In this document: positions 52,119 to 64,000 of the stretch, piece after piece | Layout: each line of letters begins with the position of its first letter | Numbering within the stretch: position 1 is the first letter of the stretch | Translations under genes and position numbers: made by a program | Source: Paramecium tetraurelia | Lineage: Eukaryota > Ciliophora > Oligohymenophorea > Peniculida > Parameciidae | Length of the DNA: 64,000 bases | Reading direction: 5' to 3' | NCBI RefSeq assembly: GCF_000165425.1 | Contig: NW_001799610.1 | Location: 259,146-323,145 of the forward strand | Notes under the pieces: model-generated | Databases searched by the model: none | The model's input: the letters and a program-made list of their open reading frames with translations, nothing else | Told to the model about the DNA's origin: nothing

Positions 52119-52141
52119 TATATATATCAAGTAGAATTGAA

Positions 52142-53626
<1,485 letters not shown>

Positions 53627-53668
53627 TATGTAATATTTAATATATTTTTATATTTTCCAATGAATGCT

Positions 53669-54184
53669 TCAATAATTTAAAGTGGTTTCTGGGCCTATGA
53701 AGGTGTACTGATAGAATCCTCCTGCTTCGTTGAAATATTTCTTAAACATGTCATCCTTCGCCAGAAGTGCCTCTTGCTAAAAGGGATAAATCAACATCCA
53801 CATACTTGACTCTACTCAATAACCAACCACAACAACAAGGGGTAGACTAACATCAAGGAATTCCAGAAGATGGAGCCAATATGCCACCATTGGCCATAAT
53901 ATCTAGATCAACTTAATAATCTACTTGTATTCCCAATTATCATAAGTGGTGACCCCCTCCATCTAATAGGCATTGAAATGAGGATGTCTCATGCCCTAGC
54001 CAGTCTTGGCCAAATTGTCAGGCAGATAATATAATTTGAAGTGTACTGGAGGAGCAATCTCTTATGGAGATCCTGTATAACATCACATCGTATCCATACC
54101 TACTATAGCCCTGCTGGCTGGATCATGGTGATAATATCGCGATTATTTTTGCAAAATTTGAGCATTCCTCAACAATCTCTTCAT
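53669..54184 (-). CDS. Small probable mitochondrial inner-membrane protein, 145 aa
   Basis: Starts MKRLLRNAQILQKQSRYY, a basic amphipathic N-terminus like a mitochondrial presequence. It is followed by a conserved-looking matrix part (SPQEIAPPVHFKLYYLPDN), one membrane helix (WNSLMLVYPLLLWLVIE) and a soluble C-terminus (KYFNEAGGFYQYTFIGPETT). Three introns (27, 22 and 29 nt) join four exons, and the spliced length is divisible by three. Size, single helix and presequence fit an accessory subunit of a respiratory complex, many of which are ciliate-specific. No family can be named. It lies 37 bp downstream of the next minus-strand gene and 43 bp from the kinase gene start. Confidence 0.7.
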
Positions 54185-54220
54185 ATTGTTTTATTAAAAG
54201 AAAATATTAATAATTTTATA

Positions 54221-55997
54221 TCATTTCAATTATAAGTAACTCTGAGTCCCAAATCTTCTCAGCTCCAGTCTATGAATGTTCAAAGGACTGTTGCTACTGT
54301 GAACAGTCTTGCTCTTTGGCTATACCTCACTCACTTTCAACTTCTACAACATTCGTTGTGTCCTCAACTTCGTTGAAAAATGAGCACTTCTCTCATGCTC
54401 TTCCTTTGGCTACGTCGTCAATCGATAATGAGTCCTTGCAGTGCTCGGTTACTGTTAACTTAAATTCTAAGAAATCTCGCTGTTCTTCAATTAAGAAGGA
54501 AATCTAAAGAACAACTTAAAATAGGAATCTCGATCTATATAATTCTGAGATCCAATCGTCTTTTAATCGAAGAATGTCTTAACCTAAGCATAAGAACAAT
54601 TTCTGTCCTTGAACAACTTCTTAAACTATTCAAAAGCCTTCTTCTCCTGCCTCTTGTAAAATTAGTATTCCTACTATATAACACTCATTCAAATACCATA
54701 TCAGACTTATCCATTTGAGTTTCTCGCCTTATCAATGCACAATTATTTCTCACCTTCGCTTTGAAAGTAGGCTTAACAAATTAGTCAAACCCTTCCTAAC
54801 CATTTAGTTATTTCAATTTATCATCTGCTATCTATTCATAGTATCTCTTCTTATTCAATCTGAATTGATGAATGGACTACAACAATGAAATAAAAACTGT
54901 CTGTGTTTTTTCATCCCAAAACCTCCTGCCATAATATTACACAAAATTAAGTACTTAATTATGTCTTCCCTACTGATTCTTAATATTTAACCGCATTGAC
55001 TTCTACAAATCACAGAACATTTCACTCTTGACCACCTTACAGAAAATATGTTAAATAGTTTTAATATGAAAGTCTTGCCATCATCCATTAAGAAGGCTTC
55101 CTCTCCGAAAAACTCTCCTGGTCCCAATACACATCTAAATTTATTTATAAAATTTCACATGCTGTGAGTTGAAAATACTCCCTTCAATTTGTGCGAATCA
55201 TTTAATGTATATGTTACCTCAAAATTACTTACTAAATAACATAATTGATATCTTACCCTTCTCTCACTATATAAAAATTGGAACAGTAATCATTCTGTTT
55301 GATCACCGCCTAATTTAATGTTATTTAAATTGGTTCAAAATGATAACTAAATGTTTTAATTTCCCTGAATGACCACGACTATAGAAATGGAAACTACAAT
55401 TTAAGATAAATAATAATTACAGAACACAAGAATGCTATCCTGTCTTGAACCTTTTGTTGCTCTTAAGCACCTAAAATTGATTTGAAATGATGTTTCTCCA
55501 TAATTGCAAGCATACAGTCTTCTTTGGCTATTATGGTTGCAGTTCGTTTTGCATTATCATTCAACAGAGCCAATTCTCCAAAACTATTTCCAGCTTTTAA
55601 TATGTTCACTTCCTTCAACTCAAACCTCTTGGAATCGTCAGGACTGGGCAATAATATGAAAACTCCCACGGATCCTTTGAGAATGATGTAGAAGAGAGAG
55701 CCTTGATCGCCAACATGAAACAATATCTAAAAATTATAAATTGTATTTACTTCTTCTTTTTTTACAGTCTTGTAACTTAGTACTGACATACATCTGAGGA
55801 CGATGTCAGGATTCTGAGATTGAAGATTTTTAAAAAAAGCAATAGCTTCAACCAATTGCAACAGTAGAGTTAAATCACTTTATGTTCTCCTGGATGGAGC
55901 GATCTAAAAATGTGAAACTTAAACTGTCTACTTGCAAAGTCTTAACGCATTGATTTATCAACGAGGTTTTCTCATCGAAATTGGAGAAAGATGCCAT
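54221..55997 (-). CDS. Soluble protein with two cyclic-nucleotide-binding domains, 532 aa
   Basis: Starts MASFSNFDEKTSLINQCVKT. cNBD 1 (about residues 80-180) has GDQGSLFYIILKGSVGVFI and the phosphate-binding cassette FGELALLNDNAKRTATI. That includes the Glu and Arg that contact cyclic nucleotide. cNBD 2 (about 215-330) has NFYIVREGNFEVTYTLN and GPGEFFGEEAFL, but the Arg position is not evident. The remaining 200 residues are basic and Ser/Gln-rich. No channel, kinase or PKA-inhibitor sequence is attached, so it is not a classical PKA regulatory subunit or CNG channel. Seven micro-introns (28, 24, 27, 29 ending AAG, 24, 23 and 23 nt) give a spliced length divisible by three. Confidence 0.85.
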
Positions 55998-56055
55998 AAG
56001 TAGAAGAGTAAATAAACAATAATTATAGAAATAAATAACTAGCATTTATTTAAAA

Positions 56056-57329
56056 TCATTTTCGGATAAAGCTTTTTATTGTTTAGAATGCTCTATTATT
56101 ACTTCTATATTACGGTAACAATTATTAACAAAGGGTACTATTGAGATCTGATCCCAGAGGAGGTTTCTTTGCTGATCTTCTATCCGGACTCTAAGTAAAC
56201 GCATAATTTTAGTGTATCTGAATAGGTTTGATTAGAGAATCTAACTAAATACTATCAATACCGTTTTGATCTTGAAGAAAAGGAGACTTTATTTCTGGAA
56301 GCATCCAATTTTGATTTTTACACCCCTTCTGAGGACTAAAGTTTTCTTGCTGCAATTTAGATTTTCCCTTTTGCTTAAATTGGGTTGAGCCTGCAGCATT
56401 CTTGTCGTTGTGCAAGGATAAATTCTTGGCTCTGGTGACTTTGTAATTGGTATCGAATAAATTGCAATTCTCTGTATCGAAAATGTTTCTGATGTCCTGA
56501 TCTTGAGGATCTCTGCTCTGCGTTCTCTGAGGACTGATCGACATGGAGTGTTTGACACTCACTTGGGTTTTTTTTGTAGGACTCTGATTGCCAAACATTG
56601 TAATATTCTTATTTGCATAAGGAGTTTCCATTGTTGAGATGAGTTAGAGAAATTTCAATTTCTTGGCTTTGTCAGCGAGAGTTGTTATTTCCATCAATGG
56701 CAAGCTTCTGGATTGTAGAAATCTTTAATTTCTTTCTAAACTGGATGCGAATAATCTTTCTACATTCTCATTTTTCGATTGATGATACACGATTAGATTT
56801 GAGCAATATTGTCTAAATTAAGGGGGGAGCTCTTACTTGTTTAGAAGCATAATGTCGTAAAGTTTCCAAAAATCGATATCATAAAATTAGAACAACGTTC
56901 GATTTTATTAACTATTTAACTGCCACGAAGGAACTGATTTCTTCATTTGAATTTATGGGTTGCCCTCGTTTTATTGTTTGGTTTGTATTTCGCACCTTTT
57001 ATGAACTTTAGTTAGTATAACAGCAAAATTCTATGCCTTATAATTAAGTATATCTCTGATGCTCAATACGTAATTAATGGCGTTTTGATTTTTGCACTTC
57101 TCGATTAACTCCGATACTCTAATCTAGAATCGGTGGAACAATCTGCTTGTTTAAAAAATAATCGAAACTTTTTATCATGATCCTGAAGTTAGTAATATTT
57201 GTATTTATCAACTAGCAAGGGTATAGTTGTATCTAAATCGTTCTCCTTTTGATCAATAAATAATTGGATTCCTCTAAAGATAACATCTAAATCATCTGGA
57301 TTAACTTCATTCAATTTATTTATTTCCAT
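56056..57329 (-). CDS. Unrecognised protein, 416 aa
   Basis: ATG 57329 (MEINKLNEVNPDDLDVIFRG). The N-terminal 220 residues are helical and moderately hydrophobic (VSELIEKCKNQNAINYVLSI, then FWKLYDIMLLNKQELP) and look like a folded domain. The C-terminal half is Ser/Asn/Gln/Lys-rich and disordered, with several SPxx sites (SPTKK, SPQRT, SPQKG, SPDRR) that could be phosphorylated by proline-directed kinases. One 23-nt intron (GTTTCG...AAG, near 57148-57170) is needed, and splicing gives a multiple of three. No known domain recognised. Confidence 0.7.
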
Positions 57330-57949
57330 TATATATGAAATAAAAACTTTATAAATGCATCACCCTTGACAACAGACCACAAGCACCATATAACCACATT
57401 TCACCAATTTTATCAATAATACTCAAAACTACACGAATAATTGAAACCAATCATGAGAACTGATCTCTTAAACAATAACAAGAATTGAAATAATTAATTT
57501 CATTAATTAATAATAATCCTGAATATTGATTACCATTGTTGAGAATGATTTTATTAAAATATTAAAGTAGAACTTTTGAAAGAGTTATGTTATTTTTAAT
57601 CTCCATAATTATTGGTTCTCATCTTATTATCTTTCTTCTCAGAGATTTTCCTTTGAATTTTTTTACAATTTAAATTAAATAAAATAAAAACAAATTAAAA
57701 ATAAACAAAAACATGAAAATAACACCTTAAATTCAAAAATATATTCTATTAAATATTTTAAGTAAAACTTTTTTAATATTTAGTACCAGTTACTGATAAG
57801 ATTCTCAATGATGAGTGACTAATAATCATTTCAATTGGTGTTTTAAAAATCTTAATTTAAGAACGTTCATAAAATTACTGTTTTATATTTCAATTTGCAT
57901 ATTAAAATCTTGAATAATTTATAAAATTAATAACAATACTTTGTTTTTA
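57330..57949. other. Intergenic between divergent genes
   Basis: About 620 nt, AT-rich, between the start of the 416-aa orphan (minus) and the start of the myristoylation-type orphan (plus). No structured element seen. Confidence 0.45.
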
Positions 57950-58585
57950 ATGGGGAGTTGTGCGTAATGTAACACAAAATCAGAAGTCGTAGAAAGTGAT
58001 ATGCATTAAAAACACGAGAGTGTACATACCAAGTTATTGGAATTGAATCAAATCACTATGGTTACAATCTTTCAAAGAATGAAAGTTAATAACAAGATGG
58101 AAATTGATTAACTAAGTGACAAAGTTTTTGAGGATTCTTTAAAAGTGAGCGAAGTGAATCAAGAAATAACTTTAATATAAAGTATTCATGAATCTCTAAA
58201 GAGAAAATAGAGACAATACAGCTTCTAGGAATGCATGAACGTGTTTAATAGCTCTAAGAGGGGTTTATAAAAGGAATCCATTAATAAACTACAAATTCGA
58301 ATGACAGATCCAAATATTCCTAAAAATCTATCCCATTCTTCAAGTTCAAATCACTAATTTCGTGAATTCAACAAACAATTTAAAGTTAGTGAGAAATAAC
58401 ATATAGAGTTCGAAGAATCTATAAAAAGCATATTAAAAAAGACTACATTGAGAAATAGTGAAAGTAAATCAGTTCATTTTGCTCGGAATACAAATTCAAG
58501 TCAAACATAGATGAAATCTAGATCTTGTAATCATTCAAAAAAAAAGAGAAAAAAAATATAACAATTTGACAATTATAAATTTTGA
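57950..58585 (+). CDS. Unrecognised basic protein with N-myristoylation-type start, 211 aa
   Basis: An intron-free frame from ATG 57950. The N-terminus MGSCAQCNTK has Gly2, a small residue at position 6 and Cys nearby. This is the pattern of N-myristoylated and possibly palmitoylated membrane-associated proteins. Residues 20-95 are helical (KLLELNQITMVTIFQRMKVN). The rest is Lys/Ser/Asn-rich with a polybasic end (HSKKKRKKIQQF), which could help membrane or nuclear localisation. No catalytic motif. Stops 13 bp from the convergent dynein gene. Confidence 0.7.
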
Positions 58586-58598
58586 ATGTAACTTTTGT

Positions 58599-60965
58599 TC
58601 ATTTCTTACCTTTGGCAGCACCCTTTTCATCCTCAGGTTTAGGACCAATCCCCAATAAAGCATCTTTGAATTTTTAGTATTCATTTTCAAAGTTGGCTAT
58701 TTCATCCAGAACCTTAGTCTATTTGATGATAAAAGAATAAATATACATCGCCGGATTGTTTTGTTTCTTTTGCAGGCTAAGCTTGAATTTCTTTTTCATT
58801 TTGTTATTTTGCTTATTATTCTCTGATTTTGAATCTTTCAGAGTAGTAATTTACTCTTTTGACTTCTCTTTCCCAGAATAATCTCATAGCCTTGACTTCA
58901 TTTCCTTAATCTTTACACAAACTTTAAGGAAATTCAAGTAAATGCAATGTACCATCTGAATCGCCAATTGCCACAATATGAGCCATATTATCATTGAATT
59001 TCAATGATGTAATAGCACATGCTACTACCTAGAATTGAATAGTCCATTTATGAGATTAATCCAACATATCCCAAACATCCAAATTACCGTCTGTCTTTCC
59101 TACAATAATGACACCAGCACGATAAGGAGAGAATCCTCCACAAGTAATATGGGCACCTTTCATGATGAGACTTTCAAAAATTGGAAAAGTAACATTATGT
59201 TTCCAAACACAAAAGTTGAAATCATGCAATGTCAGTAGTACATCTTCAAAGAATGGACTTACATCCAAAGCAATAGGTGGTCTCATACTTCGTTATTATT
59301 ACCAAATTGAAGATACCAATTAATTCTTTTATCCCTCTTCCCCTTGTTTTTCTCCCCAATCCATAATGAAGACTTCTCCTTCATCTGATGTGCCTGATAA
59401 AGTTGGAGTTTTTTAATCTATTGGCATTAAATTGAGAAATTACTTTTCCTGAATTATATTTATCCTCCACTCATCATTCCTCCTCCTTCTGGTCTATACA
59501 ACTATATTCCATAGGTGGCTTTCCAAGGAATAGTTGAGATCTAGTTGATTAAGTGAAAATGATTAATACGTCTTATTGTGTCTTTTTGCTATCCTTGTCA
59601 ATCAATCTGGTGTCCCAAAATAGAATTTATCCATCTGAACTAATACTAGCAAATTGATAGGTTTCTTGAGAGGATGTAAGTATCAGATGATTGAAATGCT
59701 TCTTATCGAATTCCATTCCAATGGGGAACCATTTGACAGCCAAGACAAAATTCTTGTGAGATGCAACTTGTTTTCTCAAGACTTCATTAGATGAGCCAGC
59801 CTGATATGATGCAGGATCTTGTAGTGCTGATACCATTTTGGGTTGAAGTTCTTGAATTTCATCTTAAAATAGTGAGAATTTGATGAATACTTCGTTCTTA
59901 TTTAGTTTTTTATGTTTTTTTGGATGCAAAAACAGAGAGAGCTGTGCCACTGAGATCCCATAACATCACTTAGCCATTGATAGTGCCACCTACGATTATA
60001 TTGGGATCCTTGGGATTGAATTCAAAAGAGAGGATCTCAAGGGGAGATTGCAATAGGAGCACTGGTTCAATTGAATGAATGTCTTCGAAATCCCAGAATA
60101 CAATGAGTGATTTATGGGATTTCAATTGATAGATGGCTCTTTCTTCAAAGAGGAGGTTTTCGACGAAGGATTCTGCAACGATATACTTGGATTTGATGGC
60201 TTAACTAGTGGGTTGGAATTGAATGCATTGTATTTTTTTACCTTTACAATTTAAGTAACTGAAACTTTTGATTTCTTTGATCACATTAGTAAGCTCAGCA
60301 TTTTAATCTAAGATTGGGATAGTGAATTTATGATACCTCCATTTTGTTCTGAGAGTGGCAAGACATTGAAATCGTCCTAATAGATATCAATAGTTTCATT
60401 CGATTACAACGCTTCCTCCATCAATGGATAAACTGTCTCCAAGAATTTAAGCAATTTAAAGTCTTCATCTGGCTATTCTTATCTCTCATCCCCTTCATCG
60501 ACTTGCAAAGCCTTATTAATTTTTCTATTCCAGACAGTCTAAGAACTGGCGTCCTGGAAAGGGTTGCATCCTTGTATGCCCATCTCAATGACCTTATTTT
60601 TGACGAGTTGAAGGGGATCCTTCTCTAGAGCCTTGATCTCACCTGTTCTCTCAGATGTCTCCTAATCGCTGAATTTGAATGTCAAACTAAATGCTTATTA
60701 TGGGGCCTTACCCAAATTCTTTTCTCTTTTTAATAAATTGCATCTTGATGAGGGGCCTGTCTTTCACAGTAAAGGATTGGATTTCCTTGATGGATAATTA
60801 GAAATGCCAATTTACCTAAATAGTTTCATCTTCATGATCCGTTTTGTATGGTCTGGGTTCTAGGGGCTTCTCTTCAACGAAGTCGTCATCTCCTGATGAA
60901 TCTAATTGGGAATAGGGAATGTGTCAATATATACCTCCAGGATCACTTGGGTCATTGTTGTTCAT
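58599..60965 (-). CDS. DNAI3: Axonemal dynein intermediate chain (WD40), DNAI3/WDR63-like
   Basis: Predicted 740 aa. The N-terminal half is acidic and helical, with EEALQSNETIDIYQDDF resembling the light-chain-binding segment of inner-arm intermediate chains. The C-terminal half is a WD40 propeller, e.g. FEFNPKDPNIIVGGTINGQV, FASISSDGQILFWD, TSDEGEVFIMDWG, LDVSPFFEDVLLTLHDFNF and VGKTDGNLDVWDM. The insert LYRPEGGGMMSGG is typical of this class. It ends in a Lys/Glu-rich tail. Such chains anchor inner dynein arms to doublet microtubules. Five introns (33, 28 ending AAG, 29, 26 and 28 nt) give a multiple of three. DNAI1/2/4 are alternatives; the long N-terminus and RPEGGG motif favour DNAI3 (IC140). 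Start codon lies 7 bp from the divergent neighbour's start codon. Confidence 0.82.
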
Positions 60966-60972
60966 TAATAAT

Positions 60973-63333
60973 ATGAATATTAAACAAATTAGTGGGATTG
61001 CATAATCATTAATTTTGATAGCTTACTTAAGCATAAACCCCATCCATTATCAACTGATATTGAGCGTATTGGGAGTCTTAATGTAGATGGTTGTTTTGAA
61101 ATGGAAAAAACATGAAGACATTATTACTGAAATATCTTAGGTATTGTTGACAGTGCCAATGGGAATCATTTAGACCGATGTTTGCAGCACCTTAATAGTA
61201 ACCCTGCAACTGATCCAAATGAAACCATCTAAATTTCTCCTATTTAAACTATCCTATGTTGTAATTTTGGGGATGGTTATGCATGGAGAAGTATCTCAAA
61301 TTGTCCTGATATGTTTGTCCTTCCTTACTTTTGCAGTTGATTCCTTATTGGAACAACCCAAATTCTCATATTCACCAATCCACCTCTCGAACAAGAAATT
61401 GCGGGAGGAGAATGAACTAGATAAAACTGATAAGTCTGACAAAATACATCTCCAATCCATAGCGTATAGTGACAATTAGGCTGGACACAGAACGAGTGCC
61501 AAATGTAAAATAAATTCATATAATTCAATTAGATCAATTTCTCTAAATCCTAGATGAATTCCCCGATGGAGTAGCTCTCATAATATTTGATGAAAATCGA
61601 TTGCCTCAAGTTGATTTCTGCAATCAAACCATGATGAACCTATTGCAAACCACTCAATCAGATTTACTGAGTTCTTTAATGTCACTCAAGAATCTGCATA
61701 TCATGAAGAAGAGTCAATAAACCTAGGATCTGGCCACCTCAATATCCACTTACAAAAGTATGTATTCCCCAGAAAAGAACAAAATCGGAATTGTCAGATC
61801 CATCTACCGAGCCTCAACCACAGTTCAGAATCACAAGTGTGACTAATTCTTCAATACAAAATTGAAATTTTCCAAAAATGTAAACTGCATTTTCAATAAA
61901 AATAGCCTTTCAAAATGGCCCTGGAATAGGCCATTCTGCAAATCCATTCGTAGGAAGTGCAATCCCTATTAACAAAAACTCAGATTGGTTTTGACTTACA
62001 CACTATTTTGAATGGCTACACAACCTCGCAATCCAAAAAGGATGTCTGCATTGAAATCAAACTATTTATATCCTATCTCAATGATCAACCCTAATTACTC
62101 ATATTAACAAGAGACGTCTCCTACAAAGATTACATCAAATCAATTAATCAACATAGCAAAGCCAAATCAAATTCATTGAATTTTGTTTCTCATGAAATTA
62201 GAACTCCAATCAAATGCATCATTCAATTGTTGGAAGAGATAGAATAGAAAAATGACACCATCAAGAATGTTCTCTGGAATTGTTATTACCTATTGAACTT
62301 CAGTCATGATTTGCTTGATCTGGCCTAAATCAAAGTTGGTAAATTTAAATTGCACAAAATCAAATTCAATTTAGAATAATTGATTTTATAATTATTTGAC
62401 TTATTTAGAATAGAAGCAAGGAGAAATTCAATTGCTTTGAAATTGGAATACGATGAAGATGCCCCCAAATAAATATTTAACGATGATGTAAGAATAAAAC
62501 AGGTGTTGATTAATTTGATTGGAAATGCCTTCAAATTCACTATCGAAGGCAGTATAACAGTAAGTGTCATTGATTAAAAGGATGGAACTTTCGAAATTAA
62601 GATCACTGATACTGGCTTTGGAATCAGAGAGGAGGATAAGAAGAAATTAATCAAAGCATTTGGTCGATTAGATGATGATGAAACCAAATAATTCAATCGA
62701 TCTGGTGTTGGATTAGGATTACTAATAAGTAACATGATATGCAAATCCCTTTCAACCAAGGAGTCCGGCATCAAAATAGAGTCAGAACTGTATAAAGGCA
62801 GTTCTTTTTCATTTGAAATAGATCATGAGACTGTGTATGATACTGTCATCATTTGTGACAATGAGAGCAACAACGAAGAAGAAGACCAAGTGATAGTTGA
62901 AGCCTAACCTCGAGTCCAACGCATATATTCCAATCAAGCCTTTCGACAGAGGGAATTATTAGTTATTGATGACAATCAATTCAACATTGATATTTTAATT
63001 AGGCTCTTCAATGGCAAGGGAATCAATAGAATCGATTATGCCATTAGTTGCCAACATGCTTTGAAAATTCTAGATGAGAGAATTAGAAATCATATATTTT
63101 ACAGAGTCATTCTCCTTGACATCGAAATGCCCATTATTGATGGGTTTGGCACTGCAAAAATGATCAAATAGTATGTCAATGAAACCATGGCTACGATGCC
63201 TGTACTTATAGCAGTAAGTGGACATGGATTACACATGAAACAATAGGCTTTGAACAATGGATTTGTGGATTATTATGAAAAACCATTAAAAGCAGGAGAC
63301 ATTGAGGAAATCATCACTCGTTATCTACAATGA
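60973..63333 (+). CDS. Hybrid sensor histidine kinase 3
   Basis: Predicted 768 aa. Several membrane helices lie in the first 130 residues (ILIAYLSINPIHYQLILSVL, then FLLFKLSYVVILGMVM). A PAS-like sensor follows (DEFPDGVALIIFDENRLPQV). Phospho-acceptor box FVSHEIRTPIKCI, N box INLIGNAFKF, G1 ITDTGFGIREED and G2 SGVGLGLLISN complete the kinase. The C-terminal receiver has LLVIDDNQ, phospho-Asp in ILLDIEMPIIDGF, Ser in IAVSGHG and Lys in YYEKPLKAG. All relay residues are present. Two introns (28 nt near 61502-61529, 26 nt near 61879-61904) give a spliced length divisible by three. Like histidine kinases 1 and 2 in this window, it combines membrane segments with a single receiver. Confidence 0.9.
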
Positions 63334-63378
63334 TTTTATTTTTATAATAATACTAATTTAAATTAAAATTATCGTTAG

Positions 63379-63811
63379 ATGTTTGTTTGCTGCGGAAAAA
63401 AGAAGAAGGATCGGAAACATGCTTCATTAGGGAATCTTCATTAGTTAAATTTAATCTGTTAAGATGGACTCTACTTCGATAAGAATCTTAAAATAATTAC
63501 AGAATTCAATAAAACAAATGTATTGATAATTTATTTAATTGCAATTTAGTTTTGTGATACCCTATAAGGAAACTGTAAATATTATTGTCCAATCTGCTTC
63601 AAATATTACGACTGTAAAATGCGATCACAATTTTATAGGTATGCTCCATACAACTTGCTGTTCCAATTACGTCTGCCATGTTTGTGCAGTGTAATCTCTC
63701 GCCAATAAAATGTACAATTGTCATTATTGTCGAAATGAGCACTGCAAATATGTAGATGTAGATCCTGCACATTAGTTAAAAATATACATAGATTCACATA
63801 CTAACTTATGA
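63379..63811 (+). CDS. Small RING-like zinc-finger protein (Sip5-type), 125 aa
   Basis: Starts MFVCCGKKKKDRKHASLGNL; the Cys-Cys followed by polybasic residues could be a membrane/palmitoylation signal. The core is a RING-like set: CPICFKYYDCMLHTTCCSNY, then VCHVCAVQSL and CHYCRNEHC. It resembles the Cys-rich domain of yeast Sip5-type proteins. Two introns (30 nt near 63521-63550, 25 nt near 63619-63643) are required; the second falls inside the zinc finger and its removal creates the Cys pairing. Spliced length is divisible by three. It might act as a ubiquitin-ligase adaptor, but that is inference. Confidence 0.72.
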
Positions 63812-63834
63812 AATTTATATTAATTAATATACAA

Positions 63835-64000
63835 ATGTAAAAAGTAGATTACATCTTTAAGATTGTATTAATAGGATCCTAGAATGTCGGCAAATCTTCT
63901 CTTATGGCCAGATTCATAGATCAAGTTTTTAATGATAGTTATTTGTCCACAGTTGGGGTTGACTTTAGAATCAAAACCCTTTCCATCCATGATAAAACGT
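63835..64000 (+). CDS. Rab-family small GTPase, N-terminal part
   Basis: The first 55 codons only; the gene continues past the window end. It reads FKIVLIGSQNVGKSSLMARF, containing the P-loop GSQNVGKSS, followed by switch I STVGVDFRIKTL, the Rab1/8/10-like effector region. The P-loop has Gln-Asn where Rabs usually have Asp-Ser/Gly but keeps the essential GxxxxGKS. Rabs direct vesicle transport and are prenylated at the C-terminus (not visible here). Start ATG 63835 is 24 bp after the upstream stop. Confidence 0.88.

Noticed and set aside
55463-55723. Short isolated cyclic-nucleotide-binding protein starting at an internal Met
   Set aside because: Upstream and downstream exons join it through micro-introns; it is the first cNBD of the larger gene.
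59035-59238. Plus-strand 67-residue ORF
   Set aside because: It is the antisense shadow of the dynein intermediate chain WD40 region.

Overview
The window reads as macronuclear DNA of a Paramecium-like ciliate. Three observations support this. The sequence is very AT-rich. Recognisable proteins read through TAA and TAG (as Gln) and end only at TGA, which is genetic code 6. Genes are cut by tiny introns, mostly 20-33 nt, that begin GTA and usually end TAG. Standard-code ORFs are therefore fragments. I rebuilt the genes by hand with code 6 and micro-introns. For most genes the CDS length after intron removal is a multiple of three, which independently supports the models.

Layout. 0-2 kb: 5' end of an acidic Gln/Asn-rich protein and a PKA-type AGC kinase, both minus. 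2.85-12.1 kb: one giant plus-strand coiled-coil gene of about 3066 aa. 12.2-16.2 kb: a TGS1-like methyltransferase converging on hybrid histidine kinase 1. 16.7-18.6 kb: a leishmanolysin (M8) surface protease. 18.7-22.1 kb: two unrecognised basic proteins and a cold-shock-domain protein. 22.7-26.7 kb: a WD40-bromodomain protein (BRWD/PHIP type). 26.9-28.6 kb: weakly supported small genes. 29.4-34.4 kb: a second coiled-coil protein, a 67-aa protein and hybrid histidine kinase 2. 34.8-39.5 kb: a decayed stretch with a broken CDK kinase, another broken gene, one intact orphan gene and two possible structured RNAs. 39.6-44.9 kb: Mot1/BTAF1 ATPase. 45.2-50.2 kb: MORN-repeat protein, a peroxisomal SDR-SCP2 fusion, two orphans and proteasome subunit alpha-7. 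50.5-57.3 kb: AGC kinase with a TH1-like N-terminus, a MEKK-like kinase carrying one frameshift, a small mitochondrial-looking protein, a double cyclic-nucleotide-binding protein and an orphan. 57.9-64 kb: an N-myristoylation-type orphan, an axonemal dynein intermediate chain, hybrid histidine kinase 3, a RING-like protein and the start of a Rab GTPase.

These are ordinary eukaryotic single-gene loci, not operons. Themes are signalling (three hybrid histidine kinases, PKA, a second AGC kinase, MEKK, cNMP binding), chromatin and transcription (Mot1, BRWD) and cilia or cytoskeleton (dynein IC, MORN, coiled coils). Gene packing is extreme: 3-22 bp between convergent stops and 7 bp between two divergent start codons. 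No tRNA, rRNA, transposon or CRISPR was seen.
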